The position numbers and the translations under genes were made by a program. Below the pieces are notes generated by a model that saw only the letters and a list, made by a program, of their open reading frames with translations, was not told the origin of the DNA and made no database searches. 24,284 nucleotides of DNA, taken from the NCBI GenBank assembly GCA_013368325.1, contig JAACJK010000265.1, positions 1 through 24,284 on the forward strand. Reading direction: 5' to 3'. Positions 9,935-22,683 of this stretch are shown here, piece after piece (positions within the stretch are counted from its first letter, which is position 1; each line of letters begins with the position of its first letter). The DNA is from Ephemerocybe angulata. Lineage: Eukaryota > Basidiomycota > Agaricomycetes > Agaricales > Psathyrellaceae.

Positions 9935-11344
9935 ATCAATGAATTGGCAAGATTGAGACATGCTGGTGGGTCAAGTGGGAGTGATGTATGTGAAGAACAC
10001 GGAGGAATGAGAGCATCCGGGAAAGGGTTAGGAAATTGAGACAAGGCAGTGGTCGTAGAGTGGCGAGTCGCGGTGTGCGGAGATGGTTGAAACCGTTTGG
10101 ACAAGGGTTAGGAGACAATGCGGAAGACAAATGGAATGGAAACAGATCGAGGCGTTTGAAAGGAAAGGCAAGCGAGAAGAGATGCATGTGCGATACGGGG
10201 AGTCCGTTTGGGAGAGGTTTAGGAAATGGAACGAGAGCGAGGTGTTTGAACCGAGTTTGAAAGGAAACACAAGCAGACCGTGCGGGAGAGGTTTAGGGAA
10301 TCAGATGGAGAGAACGGGGAGCGTTGAAGCATGCGCAATGGCAGGAGGTGTTTGAAAGGAAATGATGCAGGCGGAGGGAGAGGGTTTGGGAATGGAAATG
10401 AAATGAAGAGGGTCGAACATTTGAAGCGAGTTGTTGGTGGATCGCAGGCTCAGGGAGATCGAGGGAAAGTCCGAGAGGGTGACACGGGAACACACGAGGC
10501 AGTGCGTGAGAAAGAGATCATGTGAACGCAAGCCATGCGTCAGGGCGAGGTTTAGGATACATCGTGGATGAGGTCAAGGTGTGCGACGGAGCAAGTCGGT
10601 GTGCGGAGATGGTTGAAAACGTTTGGACAAGGGTTAGGAGACAACGCGGAAGGCAAATGTGTCGGGTTGAATGGAAACAGAACAAGGTGTTTATGCAAGC
10701 GAGAAGAGATGCATGTGCAAGACGTGGAGTCCGTTGGGGAGAGGTTTAGGAAATAAAATGGGGAGAGTTAGGGAAGCGTGGATGTGGTCGATGCATGCGA
10801 AATGGAGGGAGGGGTTGGAAAGAAAATGATGCAGGTGGAGAGGAGTGTAAGGGAGAGGGTTGGACGTTTGAAAGCAAGTCGATCAAGGGTCAGGGAGGTC
10901 GAGGGAGAGTTTGAGAGGGTGACACGTGAACGTGCGAGGCAGCACGTGAGAAAGAGATCATGTGAACGCAAGCAGTGCATTGGGGCGAGGTTTAGGAAAA
11001 GACAGCACGGATGAGGTGGAAAGGGAGAAGAGAGTAGTTTGGAATGGGACAGGGGACAGAGCGAGTGAGTTGGGAGGAGGGTTAGGCAGGGCATCTTGGA
11101 TGAAGGGTGTGGGGACAGAGATGGGTGCCGTGTTGGATGCGGGCGGTGAGAGATGACGCCGAGCGAGATGCATGTGTGTGGGAATCGCAGGGGCATGTGA
11201 CGGGAATAAACAAGGGCGTTTGGACAATGGTGGGAAAGAGTCATCAAATCCGGTTGATGGAAATGATGTGGCGTGGCCGTGGGAATTGCAGATGCGGTCG
11301 GGGAAGAGAGCGGCCGTTCGGACGAGGTTTAGGCATCACAGAAG
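9935..11344 (+). repeat. Satellite unit, copy 8 (1,410 bp)
   Basis: The shortest full copy. Nine bases (AAGGGCAAG or an equivalent alignment) are missing after GGCGGAG near 10376, and one A is missing at 10424-10425. The 9-bp loss is the largest difference among all copies. It falls in a purine tract with short direct repeats (AAGGG twice in the consensus), where replication slippage is plausible. Confidence 0.97.
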
Positions 11345-12764
11345 ATCAATGAATTGGCAAGATTGAGACATGCTGGTGGGTCAAGTGGGAGTGATGTATG
11401 TGAAGAACACGGAGGAATGAGAGCATCCGGGAAAGGGTTAGGAAATTGAGACAAGGCAGTGGTCGTAGAGTGGCGAGTCGCGGTGTGCGGAGATGGTTGA
11501 AACCGTTTGGACAAGGGTTAGGAGACAATGCGGAAGACAAATGGAATGGAAACAGATCGAGGCGTTTGAAAGGAAAGGCAAGCGAGAAGAGATGCATGTG
11601 CGATACGGGGAGTCCGTTTGGGAGAGGTTTAGGAAATGGAACGAGAGCGAGGTGTTTGAACCGAGTTTGAAAGGAAACACAAGCAGACCGTGCGGGAGAG
11701 GTTTAGGGAATCAGATGGAGAGAACGGGGAGCGTTGAAGCATGCGCAATGGCAGGAGGTGTTTGAAAGGAAATGATGCAGGCGGAGAAGGGCAAGGGAGA
11801 GGGTTTGGGAATGGAAATGAAATGAAGAGGGTCGAACATTTGAAAGCGAGTTGTTGGTGGATCGCAGGCTCAGGGAGATCGAGGGAAAGTCCGAGAGGGT
11901 GACACGGGAACACACGAGGCAGTGCGTGAGAAAGAGATCATGTGAACGCAAGCCATGCGTCAGGGCGAGGTTTAGGATACATCGTGGATGAGGTCAAGGT
12001 GTGCGACGGAGCAAGTCGGTGTGCGGAGATGGTTGAAAACGTTTGGACAAGGGTTAGGAGACAACGCGGAAGGCAAATGTGTCGGGTTGAATGGAAACAG
12101 AACAAGGTGTTTATGCAAGCGAGAAGAGATGCATGTGCAAGACGTGGAGTCCGTTGGGGAGAGGTTTAGGAAATAAAATGGGGAGAGTTAGGGAAGCGTG
12201 GATGTGGTCGATGCATGCGAAATGGAGGGAGGGGTTGGAAAGAAAATGATGCAGGTGGAGAGGAGTGTAAGGGAGAGGGTTGGACGTTTGAAAGCAAGTC
12301 GATCAAGGGTCAGGGAGGTCGAGGGAGAGTTTGAGAGGGTGACACGTGAACGTGCGAGGCAGCACGTGAGAAAGAGATCATGTGAACGCAAGCAGTGCAT
12401 TGGGGCGAGGTTTAGGAAAAGACAGCACGGATGAGGTGGAAAGGGAGAAGAGAGTAGTTTGGAATGGGACAGGGGACAGAGCGAGTGAGTTGGGAGGAGG
12501 GTTAGGCAGGGCATCTTGGATGAAGGGTGTGGGGACAGAGATGGGTGCCGTGTTGGATGCGGGCGGTGAGAGATGACGCCGAGCGAGATGCATGTGTGTG
12601 GGAATCGCAGGGGCATGTGACGGGAATAAACAAGGGCGTTTGGACAATGGTGGGAAAGAGTCATCAAATCCGGTTGATGGAAATGATGTGGCGTGGCCGT
12701 GGGAATTGCAGATGCGGTCGGGGAAGAGAGCGGCCGTTCGGACGAGGTTTAGGCATCACAGAAG
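11345..12764 (+). repeat. Satellite unit, copy 9 (1,420 bp, consensus)
   Basis: No difference from copy 2 that I can see. Two copies seven units apart that look identical over 1,420 bases show how little divergence the array carries. Confidence 0.97.
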
Positions 12765-14177
12765 ATCAATGAATTGGCAAGATTGAGACATGCTGGTGGG
12801 TCAAGTGGGAGTGATGTATGTGAAGAACACGGAGGAATGAGAGCATCCGGGAAAGGGTTAGGAAATTGAGACAAGGCAGTGGTCGTAGAGTGGCGAGTCG
12901 CGGTGTGCGGAGATGGTTGAAACGTTTGGACAAGGGTTAGGAGACAATGCGGAAGACAAATGGAATGGAAACAGATCGAGGCGTTTGAAAGGAAAGGCAA
13001 GCGAGAAGAGATGCATGTGCGATACGGGGAGTCCGTTTGGGAGAGGTTTAGGAAATGGAACGAGAGCGAGGTGTTTGAACCGAGTTTGAAAGGAAACACA
13101 AGCAGACCGTGCGGGAGAGGTTTAGGGAATCAGATGGAGAGAACGGGGAGCGTTGAAGCATGCGCAATGGCAGGAGGTGTTTGAAAGGAAATGATGCAGG
13201 CGGAGAAGGGCAAGGGAGAGGGTTTGGGAATGGAAATGAAATGAAGAGGGTCGAACATTTGAAAGCGAGTTGTTGGTGATCGCAGGCTCAGGGAGATCGA
13301 GGGAAAGTCCGAGAGGGTGACACGGGAACACACGAGGCAGTGCGTGAGAAAGAGATCATGTGAACGCAAGCCATGCGTCAGGGAGGTTTAGGATACATCG
13401 TGGATGAGGTCAAGGTGTGCGACGGAGCAAGTCGGTGTGCGGAGATGGTTGAAAACGTTTGGACAAGGGTTAGGAGACAACGCGGAAGGCAAATGTGTCG
13501 GGTTGAATGGAAACAGAACAAGGTGTTTATGCAAGCGAGAAGAGATGCATGTGCAAGACGTGGAGTCCGTTGGGGAGAGGTTTAGGAAATAAAATGGGGA
13601 GAGTTAGGGAAGCGTGGATGTGGTCGATGCATGCGAAATGGAGGGAGGGGTTGGAAAGAAAATGATGCAGGTGGAGAGGAGTGTAAGGGAGAGGGTTGGA
13701 CGTTTGAAAGCAAGTCGATCAAGGGTCAGGGAGGTCGAGGGAGAGTTTGAGAGGGTGACACGTGAACGTGCGAGGCAGCACGTGAGAAAGAGATCATGTG
13801 AACGCAAGCAGTGCATTGGGGCGAGGTTTAGGAAAAGACAGCACGGATGAGGTGGAAAGGGAGAAGAGAGTAGTTTGGAATGGGACAGGGGACAGAGCGA
13901 GTGAGTTGGGAGGAGGGTTAGGCAGGGCATCTTGGATGAAGGGTGTGGGGACAGAGATGGGTGCCGTGTTGGATGCGGGCGGTGAGAGATGACGCCGAGC
14001 GAGATGCATGTGTGTGGGAATCGCAGGGGCATGTGACGGGAATAAACAAGGGCGTTTGGACAATGGTGGGAAAGAGTCATCAAATCCGGTTGATGGAAAT
14101 GATGTGGCGTGGCCGTGGGAATTGCAGATGCGGTCGGGGAAGAGAGCGGCCGGGACGAGGTTTAGGCATCACAGAAG
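12765..14177 (+). repeat. Satellite unit, copy 10 (1,413 bp)
   Basis: Four deletions relative to consensus: one C at 12923, one G near 13278, two bases (CG or GC) after 13383, and three bases after 14152. The last changes GGCCGTTCGGACG to GGCCGGGACG. The two- and three-base losses are not in homopolymers, unlike most other differences in the array. Confidence 0.97.
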
Positions 14178-15598
14178 ATCAATGAATTGGCAAGATTGAG
14201 ACATGCTGGTGGGTCAAGTGGGAGTGATGTATGTGAAGAACACGGAGGAATGAGAGCATCCGGGAAAGGGTTAGGAAATTGAGACAAGGCAGTGGTCGTA
14301 GAGTGGCGAGTCGCGGTGTGCGGAGATGGTTGAAACCGTTTGGACAAGGGTTAGGAGACAATGCGGAAGACAAATGGAATGGAAACAGATCGAGGCGTTT
14401 GAAAGGAAAGGCAAGCGAGAAGAGATGCATGTGCGATACGGGGAGTCCGTTTGGGAGAGGTTTAGGAAATGGAACGAGAGCGAGGTGTTTGAACCGAGTT
14501 TGAAAGGAAACACAAGCAGACCGTGCGGGAGAGGTTTAGGGAATCAGATGGAGAGAACGGGGAGCGTTGAAGCATGCGCAATGGCAGGAGGTGTTTGAAA
14601 GGAAATGATGCAGGCGGAGAAGGGCAAGGGAGAGGGTTTGGGAATGGAAATGAAATGAAGAGGGTCGAACATTTGAAAGCGAGTTGTTGGTGGATCGCAG
14701 GCTCAGGGAGATCGAGGGAAAGTCCGAGAGGGTGACACGGGAACACACGAGGCAGTGCGTGAGAAAGAGATCATGTGAACGCAAGCCATGCGTCAGGGCG
14801 AGGTTTAGGATACATCGTGGATGAGGTCAAGGTGTGCGACGGAGCAAGTCGGTGTGCGGAGATGGTTGAAAACGTTTGGACAAGGGTTAGGAGACAACGC
14901 GGAAGGCAAATGTGTCGGGTTGAATGGAAACAGAACAAGGTGTTTATGCAAGCGAGAAGAGATGCATGTGCAAGACGTGGAGTCCGTTGGGGAGAGGTTT
15001 AGGAAATAAAATGGGGAGAGTTAGGGAAGCGTGGATGTGGTCGATGCATGCGAAATGGAGGGAGGGGTTGGAAAGAAAATGATGCAGGTGGAGAGGAGTG
15101 TAAGGGAGAGGGTTGGACGTTTGAAAGCAAGTCGATCAAGGGTCAGGGAGGTCGAGGGAGAGTTTGAGAGGGTGACACGTGAACGTGCGAGGCAGCACGT
15201 GAGAAAGAGATCATGTGAACGCAAGCAGTGCATTGGGGCGAGGTTTAGGAAAAGACAGCACGGATGAGGTGGAAAGGGAGAAGAGAGTAGTTTGGAATGG
15301 GACAGGGGGACAGAGCGAGTGAGTTGGGAGGAGGGTTAGGCAGGGCATCTTGGATGAAGGGTGTGGGGACAGAGATGGGTGCCGTGTTGGATGCGGGCGG
15401 TGAGAGATGACGCCGAGCGAGATGCATGTGTGTGGGAATCGCAGGGGCATGTGACGGGAATAAACAAGGGCGTTTGGACAATGGTGGGAAAGAGTCATCA
15501 AATCCGGTTGATGGAAATGATGTGGCGTGGCCGTGGGAATTGCAGATGCGGTCGGGGAAGAGAGCGGCCGTTCGGACGAGGTTTAGGCATCACAGAAG
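14178..15598 (+). repeat. Satellite unit, copy 11 (1,421 bp)
   Basis: Carries one of only two insertions seen: a G-run of five instead of four at 15305-15309, inside the G-tract-rich patch of the third segment. Confidence 0.97.
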
Positions 15599-17017
15599 AT
15601 CAATGAATTGGCAAGATTGAGACATGCTGGTGGGTCAAGTGGGAGTGATGTATGTGAAGAACACGGAGGAATGAGAGCATCCGGGAAAGGGTTAGGAAAT
15701 TGAGACAAGGCAGTGGTCGTAGAGTGGCGAGTCGCGGTGTGCGGAGATGGTTGAAACCGTTTGGACAAGGGTTAGGAGACAATGCGGAAGACAAATGGAA
15801 TGGAAACAGATCGAGGCGTTTGAAAGGAAAGGCAAGCGAGAAGAGATGCATGTGCGATACGGGGAGTCCGTTTGGGAGAGGTTTAGGAAATGGAACGAGA
15901 GCGAGGTGTTTGAACCGAGTTTGAAAGGAAACACAAGCAGACCGTGCGGGAGAGGTTTAGGGAATCAGATGGAGAGAACGGGGAGCGTTGAAGCATGCGC
16001 AATGGCAGGAGGTGTTTGAAAGGAAATGATGCAGGCGGAGAAGGGCAAGGGAGAGGGTTTGGGAATGGAAATGAAATGAAGAGGGTCGAACATTTGAAAG
16101 CGAGTTGTTGGTGGATCGCAGGCTCAGGGAGATCGAGGGAAAGTCCGAGAGGGTGACACGGGAACACACGAGGCAGTGCGTGAGAAAGAGATCATGTGAA
16201 CGCAAGCCATGCGTCAGGGCGAGGTTTAGGATACATCGTGGATGAGGTCAAGGTGTGCGACGGAGCAAGTCGGTGTGCGGAGATGGTTGAAAACGTTTGG
16301 ACAAGGGTTAGGAGACAACGCGGAAGGCAATGTGTCGGGTTGAATGGAAACAGAACAAGGTGTTTATGCAAGCGAGAAGAGATGCATGTGCAAGACGTGG
16401 AGTCCGTTGGGGAGAGGTTTAGGAAATAAAATGGGGAGAGTTAGGGAAGCGTGGATGTGGTCGATGCATGCGAAATGGAGGGAGGGGTTGGAAAGAAAAT
16501 GATGCAGGTGGAGAGGAGTGTAAGGGAGAGGGTTGGACGTTTGAAAGCAAGTCGATCAAGGGTCAGGGAGGTCGAGGGAGAGTTTGAGAGGGTGACACGT
16601 GAACGTGCGAGGCAGCACGTGAGAAAGAGATCATGTGAACGCAAGCAGTGCATTGGGGCGAGGTTTAGGAAAAGACAGCACGGATGAGGTGGAAAGGGAG
16701 AAGAGAGTAGTTTGGAATGGGACAGGGGACAGAGCGAGTGAGTTGGGAGGAGGGTTAGGCAGGGCATCTTGGATGAAGGGTGTGGGGACAGAGATGGGTG
16801 CCGTGTTGGATGCGGGCGGTGAGAGATGACGCCGAGCGAGATGCATGTGTGTGGGAATCGCAGGGGCATGTGACGGGAATAAACAAGGGCGTTTGGACAA
16901 TGGTGGGAAAGAGTCATCAAATCCGGTTGATGGAAATGATGTGGCGTGGCCGTGGGAATTGCAGATGCGGTCGGGGAAGAGAGCGGCCGTTCGGACGAGG
17001 TTTAGGCATCACAGAAG
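15599..17017 (+). repeat. Satellite unit, copy 12 (1,419 bp)
   Basis: Differs from consensus by one A missing at 16329-16330 (GGCAATG instead of GGCAAATG), at the end of the first module of arm B. Confidence 0.97.
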
Positions 17018-18436
17018 ATCAATGAATTGGCAAGATTGAGACATGCTGGTGGGTCAAGTGGGAGTGATGTATGTGAAGAACACGGAGGAATGAGAGCATC
17101 CGGGAAAGGGTTAGGAAATTGAGACAAGGCAGTGGTCGTAGAGTGGCGAGTCGCGGTGTGCGGAGATGGTTGAAACCGTTTGGACAAGGGTTAGGAGACA
17201 ATGCGGAAGACAAATGGAATGGAAACAGATCGAGGCGTTTGAAAGGAAAGGCAAGCGAGAAGAGATGCATGTGCGATACGGGGAGTCCGTTTGGGAGAGG
17301 TTTAGGAAATGGAACGAGAGCGAGGTGTTTGAACCGAGTTTGAAAGGAAACACAAGCAGACCGTGCGGGAGAGGTTTAGGGAATCAGATGGAGAGAACGG
17401 GGAGCGTTGAAGCATGCGCAATGGCAGGAGGTGTTTGAAAGGAAATGATGCAGGCGGAGAAGGGCAAGGGAGAGGGTTTGGGAATGGAAATGAAATGAAG
17501 AGGGTCGAACATTTGAAAGCGAGTTGTTGGTGGATCGCAGGCTCAGGGAGATCGAGGGAAAGTCCGAGAGGGTGACACGGGAACACACGAGGCAGTGCGT
17601 GAGAAAGAGATCATGTGAACGCAAGCCATGCGTCAGGGCGAGGTTTAGGATACATCGTGGATGAGGTCAAGGTGTGCGACGGAGCAAGTCGGTGTGCGGA
17701 GATGGTTGAAAACGTTTGGACAAGGGTTAGGAGACAACGCGGAAGGCAAATGTGTCGGGTTGAATGGAAACAGAACAAGGTGTTTATGCAAGCGAGAAGA
17801 GATGCATGTGCAAGACGTGGAGTCCGTTGGGGAGAGGTTTAGGAAATAAAATGGGGAGAGTTAGGGAAGCGTGGATGTGGTCGATGCATGCGAAATGGAG
17901 GGAGGGGTTGGAAAGAAAATGATGCAGGTGGAGAGGAGTGTAAGGGAGAGGGTTGGACGTTTGAAAGCAAGTCGATCAAGGGTCAGGGAGGTCGAGGGAG
18001 AGTTTGAGAGGGTGACACGTGAACGTGCGAGGCAGCACGTGAGAAAGAGATCATGTGAACGCAAGCAGTGCATTGGGGCGAGGTTTAGGAAAAGACAGCA
18101 CGGATGAGGTGGAAAGGGAGAAGAGAGTAGTTTGGAATGGGACAGGGGACAGAGCGAGTGAGTTGGGAGGAGGGTTAGGCAGGGCATCTTGGATGAAGGG
18201 TGTGGGGACAGAGATGGGTGCCGTGTTGGATGCGGGCGGTGAGAGATGACGCCGAGCGAGATGCATGTGTGTGGGAATCGCAGGGGCATGTGACGGGAAT
18301 AAACAAGGGCGTTTGGACAATGGTGGGAAAGAGTCATCAAATCCGGTTGATGGAAATGATGTGGCGTGGCCGTGGGAATTGCAGATGCGGTCGGGGAGAG
18401 AGCGGCCGTTCGGACGAGGTTTAGGCATCACAGAAG
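17018..18436 (+). repeat. Satellite unit, copy 13 (1,419 bp)
   Basis: Differs from consensus by one A missing at 18397 (CGGGGAGAG instead of CGGGGAAGAG), near the end of the unit. Confidence 0.97.
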
Positions 18437-19851
18437 ATCAATGAATTGGCAAGATTGAGACATGCTGGTGGGTCAAGTGGGAGTGATGTATGTGAAGAAC
18501 ACGGAGGAATGAGAGCATCCGGGAAAGGGTTAGGAAATTGAGACAAGGCAGTGGTCGTAGAGTGGCGAGTCGCGGTGTGCGGAGATGGTTGAAACCGTTT
18601 GGACAAGGGTTAGGAGACAATGCGGAAGACAATGGAATGGAAACAGATCGAGGCGTTTGAAAGGAAAGGCAAGCGAGAAGAGATGCATGTGCGATACGGG
18701 GAGTCCGTTTGGGAGAGGTTTAGGAAATGGAACGAGAGCGAGGTGTTTGAACCGAGTTTGAAAGGAAACACAAGCAGACCGTGCGGGAGAGGTTTAGGGA
18801 ATCAGATGGAGAGAACGGGGAGCGTTGAAGCATGCGCAATGGCAGGAGGTGTTTGAAAGGAAATGATGCAGGCGGAGAAGGGCAAGGGAGAGGGTTTGGG
18901 AATGGAAATGAAATGAAGAGGGTCGAACATTTGAAAGCGAGTTGTTGGTGGATCGCAGGCTCAGGGAGATCGAGGGAAAGTCCGAGAGGGTGACACGGGA
19001 ACACACGAGGCAGTGCGTGAGAAAGAGATCATGTGAACGCAAGCCATGCGTCAGGGCGAGGTTTAGGATACATCGTGGATGAGGTCAAGGTGTGCGACGG
19101 AGCAAGTCGGTGTGCGGAGATGGTTGAAAACGTTTGGACAAGGGTTAGGAGACAACGCGGAAGGCAAATGTGTCGGGTTGAATGGAAACAGAACAAGGTG
19201 TTTATGCAAGCGAGAAGAGATGCATGTGCAAGACGTGGAGTCCGTTGGGGAGAGGTTTAGGAAATAAAATGGGGAGAGTTAGGGAAGCGTGGATGTGGTC
19301 GATGCATGCGAAATGGAGGGAGGGGTTGGAAAAAAATGATGCAGGTGGAGAGGAGTGTAAGGGAGAGGGTTGGACGTTTGAAAGCAAGTCGATCAAGGGT
19401 CAGGGAGGTCGAGGGAGAGTTTGAGAGGGTGACACGTGAACGTGCGGCAGCACGTGAGAAAGAGATCATGTGAACGCAAGCAGTGCATTTGGGGCGAGGT
19501 TTAGGAAAAGACAGCACGGATGAGGTGGAAAGGGAGAAGAGAGTAGTTTGGAATGGGACAGGGGACAGAGCGAGTGAGTTGGGAGGAGGGTTAGGCAGGG
19601 CATCTTGGATGAAGGGTGTGGGGACAGAGATGGGTGCCGTGTTGGATGCGGGCGGTGAGAGATGACGCCGAGCGAGATGCATGTGTGTGGGAATCGCAGG
19701 GGCATGTGACGGGAATAACAAGGGCGTTTGGACAATGGTGGGAAAGAGTCATCAAATCCGGTTGATGGAATGATGTGGCGTGGCCGTGGGAATTGCAGAT
19801 GCGGTCGGGGAAGAGAGCGGCCGTTCGGACGAGGTTTAGGCATCACAGAAG
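18437..19851 (+). repeat. Satellite unit, copy 14 (1,415 bp)
   Basis: The copy with most differences. One A is missing at 18631-18632. One G is missing within the A-run at 19330-19336. Two bases (AG or GA) are missing near 19446. One T is inserted at 19488-19490. One A is missing at 19717-19718 and one at 19769-19770. The two-base loss shortens the spacing of the two CACGTG hexamers from 20 to 18 bp. Confidence 0.97.
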
Positions 19852-21269
19852 ATCAATGAATTGGCAAGATTGAGACATGCTGGTGGGTCAAGTGGGAGTG
19901 ATGTATGTGAAGAACACGGAGGAATGAGAGCATCCGGGAAAGGGTTAGGAAATTGAGACAAGGCAGTGGTCGTAGAGTGGCGAGTCGCGGTGTGCGGAGA
20001 TGGTTGAAACCGTTTGGACAAGGGTTAGGAGACAATGCGGAAGACAAATGGAATGGAAACAGATCGAGGCGTTTGAAAGGAAAGGCAAGCGAGAAGAGAT
20101 GCATGTGCGATACGGGGAGTCCGTTTGGGAGAGGTTTAGGAAATGGAACGAGAGCGAGGTGTTTGAACCGAGTTTGAAAGGAAACACAAGCAGACCGTGC
20201 GGGAGAGGTTTAGGGAATCAGATGGAGAGAACGGGGAGCGTTGAAGCATGCGCAATGGCAGGAGGTGTTTGAAAGGAAATGATGCAGGCGGAGAAGGGCA
20301 AGGGAGAGGGTTTGGGAATGGAAATGAAATGAAGAGGGTCGAACATTTGAAAGCGAGTTGTTGGTGGATCGCAGGCTCAGGGAGATCGAGGGAAAGTCCG
20401 AGAGGGTGACACGGGAACACACGAGGCAGTGCGTGAGAAAGAGATCATGTGAACGCAAGCCATGCGTCAGGGCGAGGTTTAGGATACATCGTGGATGAGG
20501 TCAAGGTGTGCGACGGAGCAAGTCGGTGTGCGGAGATGGTTGAAAACGTTTGGACAAGGGTTAGGAGACAACGCGGAAGGCAAATGTGTCGGTTGAATGG
20601 AAACAGAACAAGGTGTTTATGCAAGCGAGAAGAGATGCATGTGCAAGACGTGGAGTCCGTTGGGGAGAGGTTTAGGAAATAAAATGGGGAGAGTTAGGGA
20701 AGCGTGGATGTGGTCGATGCATGCGAATGGAGGGAGGGGTTGGAAAGAAAATGATGCAGGTGGAGAGGAGTGTAAGGGAGAGGGTTGGACGTTTGAAAGC
20801 AAGTCGATCAAGGGTCAGGGAGGTCGAGGGAGAGTTTGAGAGGGTGACACGTGAACGTGCGAGGCAGCACGTGAGAAAGAGATCATGTGAACGCAAGCAG
20901 TGCATTGGGGCGAGGTTTAGGAAAAGACAGCACGGATGAGGTGGAAAGGGAGAAGAGAGTAGTTTGGAATGGGACAGGGGACAGAGCGAGTGAGTTGGGA
21001 GGAGGGTTAGGCAGGGCATCTTGGATGAAGGGTGTGGGGACAGAGATGGGTGCCGTGTTGGATGCGGGCGGTGAGAGATGACGCCGAGCGAGATGCATGT
21101 GTGTGGGAATCGCAGGGGCATGTGACGGGAATAAACAAGGGCGTTTGGACAATGGTGGGAAAGAGTCATCAAATCCGGTTGATGGAAATGATGTGGCGTG
21201 GCCGTGGGAATTGCAGATGCGGTCGGGGAAGAGAGCGGCCGTTCGGACGAGGTTTAGGCATCACAGAAG
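19852..21269 (+). repeat. Satellite unit, copy 15 (1,418 bp)
   Basis: Two differences from consensus: one G missing at 20591-20592 and one A missing at 20726-20727, both shortened homopolymers in arm B. Confidence 0.97.
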
Positions 21270-22683
21270 ATCAATGAATTGGCAAGATTGAGACATGCTG
21301 GTGGGTCAAGTGGGAGTGATGTATGTGAAGAACACGGAGGAATGAGAGCATCCGGGAAAGGGTTAGGAAATTGAGACAAGGCAGTGGTCGTAGAGTGGCG
21401 AGTCGCGGTGTGCGGAGATGGTTGAAACCGTTTGGACAAGGGTTAGGAGACAATGCGGAAGACAAATGGAATGGAAACAGATCGAGGCGTTTGAAAGGAA
21501 AGGCAAGCGAGAAGAGATGCATGTGCGATACGGGGAGTCCGTTTGGGAGAGGTTTAGGAAATGGAACGAGAGCGAGGTGTTTGAACCGAGTTTGAAGGAA
21601 ACACAAGCAGACCGTGCGGGAGAGGTTTAGGGAATCAGATGGAGAGAACGGGGAGCGTTGAAGCATGCGCAATGGCAGGAGGTGTTTGAAAGGAAATGAT
21701 GCAGGCGGAGAAGGGCAAGGGAGAGGGTTTGGGAATGGAAATGAAATGAAGAGGGTCGAACATTTGAAAGCGAGTTGTTGGTGGATCGCAGGCTCAGGGA
21801 GATCGAGGGAAAGTCCGAGAGGGTGACACGGGAACACACGAGGCAGTGCGTGAGAAAGAGATCATGTGAACGCAAGCCATGCGTCAGGGCGAGGTTTAGG
21901 ATCATCGTGGATGAGGTCAAGGTGTGCGACGGAGCAAGTCGGTGTGCGGAGATGGTTGAAAACGTTTGGACAAGGGTTAGGAGACAACGCGGAAGGCAAA
22001 TGTGTCGGGTTGAATGGAAACAGAACAAGGTGTTTATGCAAGCGAGAAGAGATGCATGTGCAAGACGTGGAGTCCGTTGGGGAGAGGTTTAGGAAATAAA
22101 ATGGGGAGAGTTAGGGAAGCGTGGATGTGGTCGATGCATGCGAAATGGAGGGAGGGGTTGGAAAGAATGATGCAGGTGGAGAGGAGTGTAAGGGAGAGGG
22201 TTGGACGTTTGAAAGCAAGTCGATCAAGGGTCAGGGAGGTCGAGGGAGAGTTTGAGAGGGTGACACGTGAACGTGCGAGGCAGCACGTGAGAAAGAGATC
22301 ATGTGAACGCAAGCAGTGCATTGGGGCGAGGTTTAGGAAAAGACAGCACGGATGAGGTGGAAAGGGAGAAGAGAGTAGTTTGGAATGGGACAGGGGACAG
22401 AGCGAGTGAGTTGGGAGGAGGGTTAGGCAGGGCATCTTGGATGAAGGGTGTGGGGACAGAGATGGGTGCCGTGTTGGATGCGGGCGGTGAGAGATGACGC
22501 CGAGCGAGATGCATGTGTGTGGGAATCGCAGGGGCATGTGACGGGAATAAACAAGGGCGTTTGGACAATGGTGGGAAAGAGTCATCAAATCCGTTGATGG
22601 AAATGATGTGGCGTGGCGTGGGAATTGCAGATGCGGTCGGGGAAGAGAGCGGCCGTTCGGACGAGGTTTAGGCATCACAGAAG
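21270..22683 (+). repeat. Satellite unit, copy 16 (1,414 bp)
   Basis: Five deletions: one A at 21595-21596, one A near 21902 (ATCATCG instead of ATACATCG), two A at 22166-22167, one G at 22593 and one C at 22617. These frame changes fuse several short minus-strand frames into runs of 188 codons (21271-21837) and 214 codons (22034-22678). I regard both as artefacts of the indels and not as genes. Confidence 0.97.

Noticed and set aside
22034..22678. Minus-strand frame of 214 codons, the longest in the window (also 188 codons at 21271-21837)
   Set aside because: Both exist only because indels in copy 16 splice together short frames seen separately in other copies. They are not conserved and carry no known motif.
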